Below, piece by piece: positions 37,653 through 51,365 of a stretch of DNA of 64,000 nt. This stretch comes from Mastacembelus armatus (lineage: Eukaryota > Chordata > Actinopteri > Synbranchiformes > Mastacembelidae): NCBI RefSeq assembly GCF_900324485.2, contig NC_046642.1, positions 25,784,093 to 25,848,092 on the forward strand, read 5' to 3'. How positions within the stretch are numbered: the first letter of the stretch is position 1; each line of letters opens with the position of its first letter. The notes beneath the pieces are model-generated. The model searched no databases and was not told where the DNA came from. It worked only from the letters and a program-made list of their open reading frames with translations. Position numbers and translations under genes: made by a program.

Positions 37653-39914
37653 GGGAAGGATATTTAGGAAAACAGGGAACCATCTTCAGCCTGAGGCTGT
37701 CCAAGGCAGATGGGATTGAAGGGATAAAACAGGAAAAATAGAGGTCTACAAAGAAAGCATCAAGCAAAATGGCTTCACAGTCAGAGTCAGAACGACACAT
37801 AGATGAATACCTCTATTAGAAGTGGTTACATTTTTCCAAAGCTTGTGCTTAACATTATAAATGACTAGGTGGTTGGGTATTATTCACAATATGATTGCTG
37901 TTTGGAATGACAAAATCTTCTCATGGTTCAAGACGATGATCCTGAACAAGAAGCCAAAATTCTGATCCTGAGTCAGTTCTCCTCAGATAATTCACACCCT
38001 TAGCGCACACCACTCAAGGTTTCAGCTCAGTCATGTATTCATATATTCTTCGACAATGGTGGGGCTTTTACAAAAAAGGTTTTTTTTTTTTGTTTGTTTG
38101 TTTTTTTTTCTGGGGGGGAAGCAGGTCATGGAAATATTTGTCTTTAACAGTGCTTGTTGAAATGTTAAGCCTGAGCTTTGCCTTGTACTGGGAGTAGTGA
38201 CTTGAAACAACTTCGATTGTAATGTAATTGCAAAAACAAATGCCGCTATAAGCAGGATCATTTCATGTAATGCAACCACTCTGAAGAACAGCTAATTACA
38301 AAACAGCTTTGCAACATTATGACCTGATGTGAGAGCAGAATGTCATTACTGCAGACAAAATAACACTATGCATAATACAGTACAGTGTACAGCCAGTGTT
38401 GTGCCAACTGCATTATATTGAGCTGAGTTTGGTCCAGAAATTGAAAACCTTCCTTGTCTTGCTAAAACCTTGCTGAAGAAATCATCACAGAGATCATTTC
38501 ATATACATACAAAATTTGCTGAAATCTTAGTTGATTAAGAAAAAAGTGATAGGGGTAAAAAGCTTCCTTTTTCATAAGGAAAACAGTGGGAGAGTCACTA
38601 AGGTGATCACGCCCACATTTTATTCATACTAGTCCTCCCTTTATCCACACCAACCTAGCAGGCTTACTGTATGAGCCTGGTGTTAGTTATTGCACTAAGT
38701 GATTGAGAGAATGTACCAGGAGTCTGCTGTGAACATGGTGAGAGGATTCAAATGGAACCTGTAAAAATGGAGTTTAACTGTGTTTGCTTGTTCCTTATTC
38801 TGTAAAAGCCGCTAAATAGCCAGATTGGTATAGTACTATTGTATGTAGGCTGGGCAGTGAATCAAACACTGAAATCACTTGCCTCTCATAATGTGTAAGG
38901 CTTTGTAGTTTGCACCTCTACATGTACCTGGTTTCCTGTACCCACTACTTTCCCTGTATGCAAGCCTGTGATACAAAATACATGTCTCCCAAACATAGCT
39001 ATATGATAAAAGGAGCTATTAATTCTTTATAAGCCATGATGCACCAATCTGGTGTCTGTATTGTGTAAATTTGCAGCTTTGTGTCATAGTGGTTTTCGAA
39101 GTTTGTTGTGACCACAGCTGGTCCTGTGGCTCCTCTGCTCATCACCCCCAGGTCATTAACGTCGTCTTTAAGGCTACCAAGCAAACCAAATGGCCTTCTC
39201 TCAGGACTCACTATGCACAAAGAGACATGGAGGGGCTAGCTGCATCTCTGGCCTGTCAGCAACTTGACAACAGTGGAAGTCGTCTTGTGGGTGTTTTATT
39301 TTTAGATTTGGTTGTTGCTTTCTACTCTCCAGTTGTCCTTTGTGTTTGATGAATACTCCCCATCCACCTTCATGGTGGGTTCTGTAATTTTCTTTGCCTT
39401 ACTTTTGTTCACTATAGCCATGAACAATTAACAGAATGGTATGAATTAAAGTGACTAATGAATGAAACAACTAGGGACAAGTGAAAAGAGAGATACTTGC
39501 AACAGTTTGTCACATATAACCCTGCAATAAACTACTCTGATCATTTCATACTATGCAACATTTCTCAAAGTAGTGAGAGTAGTCACTCATTTCTTACACA
39601 AAGTCAAATTTTATTCGTTAAATACAGATAAAATGTTTTATGATTGATGAACTCAAACAAAATTTTAGTCATGGTATGTCACATGCACAACTTTGACAAG
39701 GTTTATCCAAGTCCAAATCTTTGGTCCAAAAAGCACATTCTAATCAGAAGCACAAATAGCTCATGTCCCTGTATAAAGTTCCTGTTTTCCAGCTGAGATT
39801 CCTCCCCTCAGTCCATCCACATAAAGAAGAAACGTGTAGGCACACATTTGCTCGAGCACCTCTTTGGGAGAAAATAGGAACGTTAAGCATCATGCTCTCA
39901 GATGTGGCTGCGTG
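37653..39914. other. rab33b 3' UTR and intergenic
   Basis: The 3' UTR of rab33b must start here; a T-rich tract with a G run lies at 38080-38118. No other gene is recognised up to the stop codon of the next, minus-strand gene. Short open frames such as 39071-39349 look random. Confidence 0.45.
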
Positions 39915-42499
39915 TCAGGTCAATCTGCTGTAAGGAGGCAATCTGGAGGGTCCCTCCTCATCCTCAGTGATGCCTTGGTCAGTGGGCTGAGCTGGAGAGT
40001 TAAACAGCCTGTCATCCCCTCCTGCTGGATACAGAGGAGAGCTACATCACAGACTGCCTGCCCAGAGAAAAGCCTCAAAAATCACAGGAGTATCACCAGC
40101 AGCTGCAGCTAAGATGAGTTTTAGGTCCAATTACCTTGCCAGGTACACACCATCTCTGTGTCCCCTGTGTCAGACTGAGGGACCAGGGTCTCCTACAACA
40201 TACAGGCACACACATTATACATGAGACAGAAGGCTCATGTTAATCATGGGACAGTACATCAATGGGTAAAATTTGAGTTTTTAAAACATTTTTATTCCAT
40301 TTTTTTGACTGTTCTTTCCTACCAGTCCAGTTCTGGCATCATAGCAGCCACAGGAGGGCAGACTGCGACAGCCTACGAAGGCGATAAGAACAGACAGAAC
40401 CAGGCTAATGGTGCAGCTCAGCAATATGGTGGCATTTGCCCCCTTAACCATCCGATGAAGCACAAATGCCTGAGCAGAGACACAAAAAACATTTTGTATC
40501 AGTTGAGTGTTAGAAATAAAACTTCTTTATTAAACCTATACTAGTCAGCTGCAAGGTTGTTCCATTGCATTTTCTAGAGATTACTTGTTCCACACTGACA
40601 GCCTTTTGTTCAAGCTTGCATAGCAGTTAAATTCATGAAATGACAAGAAATTTGTGCACCTATGTTAAAAAAACAAAACAAAAACATTGCTGTTAAGGTG
40701 ATCTACTGTTTCTTTAGTGGGCTCATCAGTAAGGAGGTCAGACACACCATTATACCATTATATAGGGTGGAAGGAAGCTACTTCTAAAAGAAGAACATCT
40801 ACACTTTAATAAATAAAACACCAGATATCAGCTAAAGAAAATCTATTGTCATAAAGCATCTAACGTGTGTATGGTGGTTACCACTTGAGGACTGTCATGG
40901 TGGTGGAAGACCTCTTTATCCTCCTCCCCATAGGTGAGGGTCAGACAGGAATAAGCTGATATAAACAGCACAGCCACACAGGAAAGCCCTGCTGCTGACA
41001 CCATCACACTCACCTGCAGGGATACGAGCATAGGTTTAGTCAAGGAAAGGAAAGTGTGTTTCACACAACTGGACTGACACATTACTGTCATTTTCTATTC
41101 AACTCCATATAAAGAATGAGTTCAAATTTTACTGAAGAGCAAATAAACTGTTCCCAAGTACCTGACTAGTTAGTCAGGGAGTGGTGTAGGCATCTCAGAT
41201 TTGGACACAACAGCCCTGCCCCTGTGTGTCTGTGCGCACAGCACCGCTGATATTGTAGATCATAACTCAGGGGTTTGTGAACTGATGGCCAAGTTGCCAT
41301 AACAACATTACAGGTAGCAGATCAAAATGCTGCTATGGGTTATGGTACATAAATAGTGTTAATAGTCAGTGGTGGAAGTAGCAGCCTACTGAGATCCTTT
41401 ACTAAATAACAACAATAACAATATTTTGGTGCAAGTAAAAGTCTGCATTCAAAGAGTAAAAGTACAAAAGTATTAAGACAAGATAAATTTTAGTCATGTA
41501 GTCTTGTAGTTAGTGAGTCAGTGTTGAGAGTAGTCAGTTGTCACCTGCCATTGGCTAAGGTGTTGTAGAGCCTGATGGCAGTATGAGCAGCCACATAACA
41601 TATTTACAGTCATATTTACTGATGTATTATTGTGTTCATCACTTAAATATTGCAGCTAATATATTTGCTCATAATTAGTTACTTTACTGCTGGATAGCTG
41701 GTGAATTTCCTACTTGTTTTATTCCTCTGATTCCAGCAATGAATAAGTAACCAAAGTAATAAAATAAATGTGGTGGAGTAAAAGAATGAAGTAGCAGAAA
41801 ATTGATATACTCAAATAAATACAGATAGCACAAAGCTGTAACTAAGTACAGGACTTGAGTACATGTACTCAGTTACTTCCACCAGTGCTAATTAGTGCTA
41901 TGCAGTCTCACTTCGAGCCTCACTTCACACATTTCTGGATCATTTTCGAAAAAGAGGCCAATAGTAAAAACATCCCTCGTCTTGAGAAACTCACCAGCAC
42001 TGAGTTTTTCCTGTGGGAGGCACACAGCGCCAAAACACCTGGAGAGGCCATGATCTAAGAGGAAATGAACATGTCCAGCGTGAAAAGACAAACACCGATG
42101 GCCCAGACTCTAGCTTTTAAATATCTCTCCATCAGTGTTTTGGAAATTTGATGGATGTTTTTCTGAAAAGGGATATTTGAATGGATTGGATAAGCTATTT
42201 ATTCACCTTAAATTCAATGTCTCACCATATAATAACCACAACACAACACAGCCTGTGGTTTGAGTGCAAGACTATGAAACCGCATGGTTGAATAGTTTAC
42301 ACCAGTTTAAGAAGAATTTCTGACAGGGTCTCACCAGTCCTCCCCAAAGAGGTGTCCTGGTGGTGCTCAGAGGGGTGTCCTTACGGAAAACTGCGTCCAT
42401 AAACCCGCAAACCACACAAAGACCCGCGCAAGCCACCTGGAGGATACCAAGGACGAGCACGCCTCTCTGGTTAAGAATAAAATACCTGTATCGGTCCAT
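39915..42499 (-). CDS. Four-pass transmembrane protein, unnamed
   Basis: Six minus-strand exons join in phase: 42335-42499, 41995-42054, 40882-41013, 40323-40469, 40135-40192 and 39915-40021, giving 222 residues. It starts MDRYRYFILNQRGVLVLGIL. Hydrophobic segments lie at about 13-34 (GVLVLGILQVACAGLCVVCG), 55-68 (LIMASPGVLALCAS), 76-100 (VSVMVSAAGLSCVAVLFISA) and 130-153 (ATILLSCTISLVLSVLIAFV). Topology resembles MS4A/TMEM four-pass proteins with both ends cytoplasmic. The loop between TM3 and TM4 has an acidic/His patch (YGEEDKEVFHHHDSP). After TM4 come CRSLPSCGCYDARTGL, the segment VCTWQGGDDRLFNSPAQP and a C-terminus RLPPYSRLT; PPYSR could bind WW domains. I feel I have met this C-terminus in a vertebrate TMEM family but cannot name it, so no function is claimed. 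No damage seen. Confidence 0.8.
41367..41887. mobile_element. MITE with CAGTGGTGGAAGTA ends, in intron 2
   Basis: The left end AGTCAGTGGTGGAAGTAGC and the right end GTTACTTCCACCAGTG are inverted repeats about 520 bp apart. Internal words AAGTAAAAGTCTGC and TTGAGTACATGTACTCAGTT fit the abundant teleost hAT-like MITE group. It lies in intron 2 of the four-pass membrane gene and ends about 105 bp before exon 2 on the minus strand. Confidence 0.7.
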
Positions 42500-43577
42500 C
42501 TCCAGCTCTCACCCATGCGCACTGCGGCGGTCAGTGGTGACCTGCGCTTTAATTTGCAGGTTAGTCTGAAGCTCGTTGTCGTTTTGTGGAGGCGGGCGGC
42601 GTCAAAAACATATTTTGATGGTGGCAACTGAGATATATCACTCCGAAAATCAAAAACACAGTCGTTTTCCGTCGAGAAAGCCCTCTCGGAGTCTGCCGTG
42701 CGGTGGCCTGTGCTCCGGGCTGCGGGTCGGTTTCGTTATTGTCTGGGCAGGTTTCAGGTTTATCCATTAACCTGCTGACCAGCAACAGGTGGAAAATCAC
42801 GCGGACATTGTTGCCCAGACTTAGGATTGTCAGGCTGCAAGCACCGCCCCTGCTCCCGCGTTACATTTCCGCTACTTTTATTATGTGGATGGGCCTGTGA
42901 GTTTACTGTGATAGAAATAATATCAATTATCACAATAATAAAGAAATGTCGCTGCAACTGCCCTGAAAGATGTCCATTCTGAAAACTCACCTGTAAATAT
43001 ACATTTCTACACCAACGAGCCTAAATGTTACATATTATTTTAAAATCGGTACTGAATAGCAGCCAAAGAGAAGCTATAAATGTCCTTCCTCAGACATCAA
43101 TAGACCTTCAAACGTGTATGCTATCCTACAGGTACATTTGCCCAGGAACCCACCTAAATTTTACTGTTTTTAAGTCTGATTGTTGTGATTTTTTTATTCT
43201 GATGGCAACATAAAACACTGTATTTATTATGGAAATCCTAGCGTGTTAGGAGTTTTTCCATCGCTACTACTGAAAGCTAATTAAACGAAATGGTTAATAA
43301 ATCAAGCACGTGTGCCATTTGCCTTCATCTTAGACTTTATTTTTTGGTGTCTGAACACAAATAATTGGGTTACAAATGAGGCTCACACATCTTCCTGTAC
43401 TGTGAGACCATCCATCATTTTCCTCCAGAGTCCTTAAGTTAGAAATCCCTCCTACAAAGCTCAGGAAATACAGTACTTTGCCCGTTTCAGATATTATAAA
43501 TAAGTGAGTCACTGTGATATATATAGTGTAAGGTATCTGTACTGAATAGCCCTATAATATTAAATTTTTTTAAATGT
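42500..43577. other. Promoter side of the membrane-protein gene, then intergenic
   Basis: 42540-42870 is GC-richer with several CpGs (GGAGGCGGGCGGCGTC near 42588) and probably holds the promoter of the minus-strand gene. The remainder is AT-rich with no gene seen. Confidence 0.45.
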
Positions 43578-44011
43578 ACAGTACTGTGCAAACACTTTAG
43601 GCACTAACAGCAAAGTGAAGGAACTTTGGAAATAATGCCATCAATAGTTTTTGTCAGTGGATTCCATGTGACCTCCCTGTGTCCTCAAAACAGCACCAGT
43701 TCTCCTATTAAAGGTACTTGGCGGGGAGGCTGCTCCAGCCTTTTGGAGAGCCTCCCCCCATTTTTGAGGATTTAGGCTGTCTTTGTGTTTTCTGTCACTT
43801 CATGTAATCCCACAGTGACTCCATGATTGAGGCTGTGTTGCGAGACTCCTTGTTATTCTTGTATATAGAGAAAAGTCTTTTCGCCTCTGGCTGGGTGTTT
43901 TGGGTGTTCGCTGCAGAATGAATGTAGGACTAAAACTACCTCCCTGATAGTAGTGTGTGATGGAGAAGTATAAACACATCCTAGGTGCCTAAAACTTTTG
44001 CACAGTACTAA
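43578..44011. mobile_element. Tc1-like MITE with ~27-bp TIRs
   Basis: The left end ACAGTACTGTGCAAACACTT-TAGGCAC and the right end GTGCCTAAAACTTTTGCACA-GTACT are inverted repeats 430 bp apart. The interior has no transposase. The ends are typical of non-autonomous Tc1/mariner elements in fish. Confidence 0.75.
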
Positions 44012-44501
44012 GTTAAAACAGATTAGATAAATATCGTGTGGTACAAATAGTGACGTAAAACTGTAACTGCTGCATAAAACCGACATATAGTTAAGTGAAG
44101 ATATGGATAGTGAAATGAGAAACAAATGGTAGTAATTTGTTGTCATGCCCAACCATGAGCATGTCAGTCATTCCCAAAAGATTAACAGGTGATGAAGAGG
44201 ACAGTGGTCAAATCTGAAAGAGCAGCACCTCCAGCTACTACTACTGTCTCCTTCAATAACACTTGGTTTCTTGCATAGATCTTGTGTTGCTTTGACTCTG
44301 GATCTCCAAAACTCCAATCCTACTGAATTGCTCAGTCAGTATTCCACTTGAATACCATATAGTGCACAGTCATTTCTAAACATCTGTGGTGTGGGTTGCA
44401 GCTGCAGGGGATGCAATAGTGTCATAATGCTCCAGGAGTCTTGCAAGCTGGCAGCAGAAGTAGAGGGGTGTTTCATTGTCTAGAGGTATTCATTTGCATT
44501 C

Positions 44502-47500
44502 TCACTGGCCAACGGGAGGCGCCTGTCTATGTCGGAACAACTCCAGTTCCTGCTTGTACCATTCAGGAGCCTCTGGCCCATCCTTCCCTGTCACCTCATG
44601 ATCATAGCCATAAGCAACCGTTAGCTCCTCATCTTTCTGCACAGCCCTCAGCGTTCGGATACACTTGATTGGTCCAAAACGAGGATGGACAAAGCTGCAC
44701 AGAAAAAAAAAAAATTGTATCCAGGCAAAAAACAAAACCACAATGTAGATCAAACTGGATTCATGAAATCACACTCCAGTCAGCCACTCCAGGACCTTGG
44801 GGAGGAATTTAATAATATGATCATGTATGTATCAATCCCACTGTATATTTTATATATATATATTTTTTTCAGATGATATCTTTCTGCACAATGCTGCTGA
44901 TTCAGAGCAGCACTCAGTATTGAAGAGCATCACCTTTCAATACTGACAATTTTACAGGCTTTAAGGATCTAAACATGAGGCTTTTCTATTGTATTATATT
45001 CATATTGATTAGTGAAGTTCACAGTTACACACAAAAACTTTGAATGTCTGCATGTCTTTCAGCTGTTACTTAATTTTAGTTCAATGTAAATGTAAATTTT
45101 AAATATTTTAGGAAGTTTTAGTTCGGTGAGGTGAAAAAGTCCATTTTGAACATCTACTCTTGTGCTGAGGAAGATGTACTGTCAACAAAAGCTGGAACAG
45201 CTATTACATTAACCATGTAGAAATCTTGTCATGAACTTTCGATTTCAGAATTCGGAATCTTACTTTGAAAATATATCACTCTCTTCATCTCTTCATCACT
45301 TTATACTCACGGGTCATATTTGCAGTTGGGGGTGAAGGAGTGGTTTGCCTTGTGACCCAGAGAGGCACAGTATCTCTCTGTCTGGTCAAACGGCTGAGGG
45401 ACATCAATCACAGTGTCCTCGTCCAGTGAGATTGTGTTTCCGTTCAGTGCCCAGTCTCTGCTGTCCACCTTAGAAATCCATGTGGTAATTAAAAACAAAC
45501 AATTTCATTTGCATAAAACAATAATATTAAAAAATAATAAAAGATGTTTAATAAAAGATATTTCAATGGTTAATCTTTTAAGCTACAAATCTGAACTTTT
45601 TAGGCTATCTATTTTACAAATGCTAAATCTTTCTTACCTTGTACTCTGTATGTCATACCTCAGAGTGGGTGATGCGTACTCCATTGTAAAAAGCCATCAC
45701 AGAGTCAGTTTCAGTATCCACCTTGGCAAATAGGCCCTGGCCTGCTCCCTTAATCGTCGAGTCTGCCACAAACACTCTGACACAGAAACAATATGGTGAT
45801 GGTATGAAAAACAGCCCTGCAGTGGCTCCAGTAAAATGTTAATGTCCATGCTAACTATCAGGATAAGGGGTATGTAAAGATGACCCACCTTTGGCTCTCA
45901 TATGGGTCAGGAAGAAGTGCATGGGTAGCAATACAGGTGGAGGTGGACTTGTCGTATGAGTACATAGGACCTTAAAAACAGTTTGTCATGTCCAGTTATT
46001 TTAACAAAATCTGAGACATTAAACACAATGTAAACTAGAGCTACAGAGAACAATTGTCATGTCAATTCCCCTGAAAAGAAGGTCATTTTGTGCTTACATA
46101 GAACAATTGGCTGAACAGTTTTCAATAGATTTTCAGTTTTTGAGGGATGAGTATATTTGCTTTACCTTCACAAGTGTTGCTTGAGCTTTCTTGGATGGCT
46201 AGGGAAAATCTTATGAAAGTTTTCATAATTAAAACTAAGCATGTATTTTTTATCAACTCAGTACAGTCTTTGGTTCTGTGCCTTGTTAAAAGCCTGCAGC
46301 CTCCAAAAAACATTGAGCAACTCTCCTTTTTAGATTTGAGTGGCAGAACACCTTGAACTACTAAGAGTTGTCAAGATCTTTCAAGAATTGCATCTCAAAA
46401 AACAAACAGATGCAATAATTTCTAAGCCTTACATGCAAAGTAAAATGTTGCCTAAAGAAAAAGCACTTTATGGGGATCTGTTCTTACTGTCAGGTGTGAT
46501 CTCGAAGCGTTGCCTTCCGCTCTCGTTGGAGGTCAGGTTGGCGAGGCGAGCCTCAATTAGCTCCCCATCCACAAAGCTTCCAAACAGAGCTGTGTGTCCG
46601 TCTGGGTAGATGTACGCCATGGATTCACCGGTCATTTCCCCATCCTCATTCACTGCCCCAAACACACAGCCTCCATCCTATAGGCATGCCACAGTACAGA
46701 CCAACATGCACAATACACAGAGTCAACAAAGATCTTTCATTCACCATACTTATTCTACAGCCACAGTTCCAAAAAAGTTGGGACACTGTGTAAAGTTTAC
46801 ATAAAACCAGACTGCAATGATCTGCAAATCTCATAAATTATCCAAAGATCTCAAATCATTGCATTCTGTTTTTATGTAGATTTTACACAGCATCCCAACT
46901 TTTTGGTAATTGGGGTTGCATTTTCTGTGCAGGACTCCAGAGCTATTTCTTTATTTAAATAAGGCCTTTAAAAAAAAACTTACTTAAAGTTGGCCTCTGA
47001 GTTGCTTGCTGAGTTGGCCTAGCCAAATGAGTTTTTGACACATGTAATTCCAAGTAGTGTGACTCACAGGGTAGTAGACCCAGCACTCTCCACAGCGGTT
47101 ATTGTCTTTGTACTGGCCCTTGAACACCAGGCGGCCCTCTCCATCAAACTCCTGAGCAGGCCCATTGAGCTCACCATCCACATATGTCCCATGGAGGAGA
47201 CCGCCATCTTCATATGTATACACCCCTTGGCCTTGCAAAGCATCATCTACATAGAAGCCTTCCAGTGTGCTGTGGGGAGGGCAAAGAAAGAAGGGAGCTG
47301 CAGTGAAAATTAGGTTTAAATTCAGTGACCTCCAGTAAAGTCCAGTTGGGTAGCCAATATTGCTAAGCACCATGAGGATTTCTATGATGGATGTGCTTGC
47401 AGGACAATTAATACATATGATATGTAGTACAGCATATGAAATGGTTGACACACGCATCCAGCAAACCAAAGAAAGTGAAAAAAAAAAATAACTGGGAATT

Positions 47501-50229
47501 TTTGCCATTATATAAATGAGAGCAGCAAGCTGTCCACCGATGCAGTGCTGGGGGTTTTAAAGTTTCCTGAAACACACATGGCAGTGCAACATTAAAGAGG
47601 CCATGACTGTTTTACTTAAGTCTTGGGTAATATCACATGGACTCACATGTCAGGCATGCTTCGTCTAAAAGTGGGAGAAGTTTACCAGACAAGAGGTTGT
47701 ATAAAAAAGAAAGCAACAAATAATAATTTCAATGAATGTCCAAATTAAGGGGCACTGAATTTACAGCTTGCTGCAGATAACCTGGCCTGGAATTTATTTG
47801 ATTCAATGCAAAGCATCCCATAAGGTAAAAAGTTGACATAATATAAAAACATTAACGGTCCGTACAGAACTCGTATAAACTTACTGAGGGTGAATAATAA
47901 ATGCTTGAATATACACAGTGACATTGTTTCATTTAATGTGAAACTGTGAAGAGCTACAAGAATTTGGATAATAGTAGTACAGGAAAGCTATATTTATTAT
48001 ACCATCCAAGTCCCTTTAACCCTGGTTGGAGATCTTACAAATGACAATATCTTCACCAAGTAAAGCATTTGTTTCTTATCTTGTGGATTATGACAAGAAA
48101 ATTGTAGTTCCCTCAGAAAATGAACATGTCATTGACTTCCCTACTTCTGACAGGAATTTCCCTAAGCTCTTCTATGGAAAGCATGGAAATGGGGCATGTG
48201 CCTACCAGACGGCCCTTTTAGTCACTGTGTTGGTCGAAGTGGGATATTAGCACAAAACAAGCAGACCATTACATTGCACAGTTATAGCACTGCAACAACT
48301 GAGTCGGGTTGGCCTTCATATTGTTTTCAGAGTCAGAAAATCCACTTTGCGCTTTATCTTTTTCCCATCCCATTAATCTGTTATTTGATCTGTGCACTGG
48401 AGGAAACCAACCCTCCACTGTGCCACTGCTTTGAAAAACGTCTGGTTATGTTATTGATGAAACCTATAATGTCAGACAGATACCGCAGATCTTTTTCTTA
48501 TTGCTGCACCTTATACTCATAGTTTTGCATAACATGCTTGCATGTTTAATGATGGCAGATGTAAGTAGTCTACCTTAGCTTGTTGAAAATGCATAACTAA
48601 TAAACATAATCTTAACAGTAATCATTATCAATAATCTTATTTTATCATAAGTTTATCTTCACTATACCTTCCATCAAAGAAGAAAAACTTGCCCTTGCCA
48701 TTCTTCTCTCCATGGGTGAAGTGTCCTTCAAAGCGATCACTGGATGAGTAGGTCACTGTGCAGTAACCATGGGGCTGACCATCATCATCCAAAGGACCTG
48801 AGCATGCACACAGAGCAGAGCCATGTCTGGTGACTGAGCCAGATAAATGCATTAATGGCTCCTCAAAGCTGAGTCAACAGACTAATTCTTTTCTCTTGTA
48901 GTATACCTCAGGCTCATGACACGTAAACAGTAACCTTATACAAGAAAATGCCCAGTCTGATGAGATTAGGCCTTTTTTAATGAAAGCCGCAATACCTGCA
49001 ATATTTTGGGATTGCCTTTAGCAACCCTTAGCCCACTGTCAATACGCTGCACAATAATTTTTCACTAGTTAGGTCAAGAAATGGGATACAAAAGACAATG
49101 TACAAGTATGAATGTAAGTCCAATATTGACTCTTTGCTTGGGCAGTCGTGGCCTAAAAGTTAGAGAAGCAAACCTGAGACCTATTGGTCACAGGTTTGAT
49201 CCCTGGACTGACAAGTGAAAAAGCAAATCAACTCCACTGTGTTGAGTGAAGTCCTTGATATCACCTGGTCCTTCAAGGGTGGTGGGGGAGCTAGAGCCAA
49301 CATTGGGTGCGAAGGTTTACCTCCTGCCAGTCCATCAAAGGGCTGACGCAGAGACAAACACACACATTCACACGTAGGGGCAATTCAGAGTCACCAGTTA
49401 TGCATCTGTTCAGACTGTGGAAGAGGTACCAGGAGAAAACCCACACTAACACGAAGAGAACATTTAAACTCCACACAGAAAAGCCCAGGGTGGAATGGGA
49501 TTCGAACCCTTCTTACTGTAAGGTGACAGTGTTAACCACCATACCATACCCGTAACTGTGAATCTGATGTTGATTTAAAAGATTGAAAGCATGTCCAGAT
49601 CCTCTTAAGATACTCTCAGTATTTTTTAAACAAGACGTCTTTGAACCCTGTTCATTAACCACGTCTGTTAATCTAAAAAAACCATTAAAAGGAAAACCTC
49701 CTGTAAAAGTAACAGTAGCGTGAGATGTGAAATGTATCCACGGTCAGTTACGTCGATACTGTGTGTGTCGCAGGACAGGCAGGAACGACAGCAGGCTACT
49801 TTTGTTAGTGAAGAACTGTTTCCAAACAACGTGTTCTATATATTTAAAGGGGGGTCGTGGCAATTTGACGACGTGCTGACCAATCTAAAATGAAAGCAAG
49901 CTCTAATGAAAACAGTGAAAACACACTGTGAAAAATCTAATGTACCATTAGAGGATACATGTACATACAGCGGGCCACAAATACCACCCGTGCCGTCTTT
50001 ACGCGCCCAGGGAGCGGATGTCCTACTGAAATAAAGTCCGCGGCGCCTTCAGTTACCGAGCGGACCTACCCAGTGTGACTCATGGAGATTTACGGAGAAC
50101 TAACAGCAGAAGCTCCAAACAGCACTGAAGTGTCGCCCTAAAGCCCGGTTTGGTCGCTGGCAAAGATATATAGGAAAGGTGTTTCTCACCGTCCACAAGC
50201 TCTTCTACATTTTCCTCATCGCTGTCCAT
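44502..50229 (-). CDS. setd7: Histone-lysine N-methyltransferase SETD7
   Basis: SET-domain enzyme that monomethylates histone H3 Lys4 and many non-histone proteins in nucleus and cytosol. Eight minus-strand exons: 50190-50229, 48668-48797, 47068-47269, 46488-46677, 45889-45970, 45659-45776, 45311-45468 and 44502-44694. They give 370 residues; human has 366. The start [14 protein letters not shown] matches the human start. Three MORN-type repeats are visible ([59 protein letters not shown]). The SET domain has [40 protein letters not shown], the SAM-binding [13 protein letters not shown] and [12 protein letters not shown] with the catalytic-channel tyrosine. It ends [20 protein letters not shown]. 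All catalytic residues expected from human SETD7 appear present and the frame is intact. Confidence 0.95.
46757..46921. mobile_element. Short MITE in setd7 intron
   Basis: The ends CAGTTCCAAAAAAGTTGGGA and CATCCCAACTTTTTGGTAAT are inverted repeats 165 bp apart. This is a familiar high-copy fish MITE. It lies about 80 bp upstream of exon 4. Confidence 0.7.
49136..49326 (+). repeat. tRNA-derived SINE (second family)
   Basis: The head GGGCAGTCGTGGCCTAAAAG-TTAGAGA gives an A box and GGTTTGATCCC a B box. A body without coding potential follows. It differs from the ATCC-tailed SINE family seen elsewhere in the window. Confidence 0.65.
49327..49552 (-). repeat. Old copy of the ATCC-tailed SINE, tail lost
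   Basis: Diverged from its kin (AGTCCATCAAAGGGCTGACG, CATTTAAACTCCACACAGAA) and abuts the other SINE head-on. Older than the copies at 36166 and 61987 by divergence. Confidence 0.6.
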
Positions 50230-50880
50230 GCTGCAGGGCCGGCGGCTAGGCGAGCACAGCACACCTCTCACTGCCGGAGCGTGATTTGAGCATGGCAAGA
50301 TGCCACTAGGCACAACCCTTTCTATCCGCTCTAGAAACTGTATTCTTTCTGTAAAATGAAGTCCCCCACACTCAAACTGACACACATTTGATGTATTTGC
50401 TTTAGTTCAGGTCATTGTATCAACAAATATTGACATAAACAGTGTAACTTATGATGGGTAATTTACCTAGTATACAACTCCAGAACTAGTCTTTTTTTAG
50501 TACTCCATTTTTCTAACCCCAGTCAGAAAAACATCTGTTAGGCTGTAGAGTATATACAGTGTAACTACTATATTTAGGAATATGTCAAATAATTTTATAT
50601 ATACACCATTTACAAAACCAACAACAAAAATGCAACTGCACCACACCAATCAGTTTTAGACACAATTTGTCAGTCAGTGGTACTGCTTTGTTTCCATTTT
50701 TTCCCACACTGTGCATTCATAGAACACATCAAATCTATTAAATGAAAGTACTGCATGGAAGCAAATAAATGTATACAGTAGTGATAACATTTCAAAACTT
50801 GTTATCGGAGTGCTGATATAATTCAAATCATATGTCATTATGTTGATTTGTATCCATGATATTGACTATGGTGATCATCA
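50230..50880. promoter_or_regulatory. Presumed setd7 5' region and intergenic
   Basis: A GC-richer zone surrounds setd7 exon 1 (roughly 49980-50300, with several CpGs). Beyond 50400 the DNA is AT-rich with no gene. Confidence 0.35.
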
Positions 50881-51305
50881 GGCTCCATTTGCACCACCAT
50901 GAGCTTCACATTTGTGCTGGAAATGAGATTTTGTTACATTATACAGGATTAATAAACACCCTTCAGGTTTGTGTAGAAATTGTAATATGTTGGGAAGAGT
51001 GTCACATATTCTACTGGAATGTAATAAGTATTTGGAACAAAGGAAAGCATTAAGAATAAGGAAAAATTGAAATCTCATTTAAGAATGTGTTAGGGAAAGG
51101 AACAAAGAAGGAATTGCATGTGTTGGTCAAGTATTTATGGGCGATAGAACTGATAAGGAGGATGTTAGCACAGATAATAGTGGCAATATCCAGTGATCGA
51201 CACTACAATCCAGTAGGTAGCAGTAATGCACCTTGAAGTTGGTATGTCACTCGCCATTAAGCAGGAAGAAGAAGAAGAAGAAGAAGAAGAAGAAGAAGAA
51301 GGCGA
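50880..51305 (+). mobile_element. I-like LINE 3' end with GAA tail
   Basis: One frame keeps SGLCRNCNMLGRVSHILLEC followed by NKYLEQRKALRIRKKLKSHL, the Cys/His-type end of an RNase-H-bearing LINE ORF. The terminal GGTAGCAGTAATGCACCTTG block and a (GAA)n tail at 51267-51300 follow. It is strongly 5'-truncated. Confidence 0.6.
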
Positions 51306-51365
51306 GAGCTGCAATTCTGTTAAATGATACAAGTGTCAGCAAACAGGTTTAATAGGTGGGATTTT

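Noticed and set aside
48026-48250. 74-codon frame in the large setd7 intron
   Set aside because: No match to the SETD7 sequence or any other family, and no splice sites in register.
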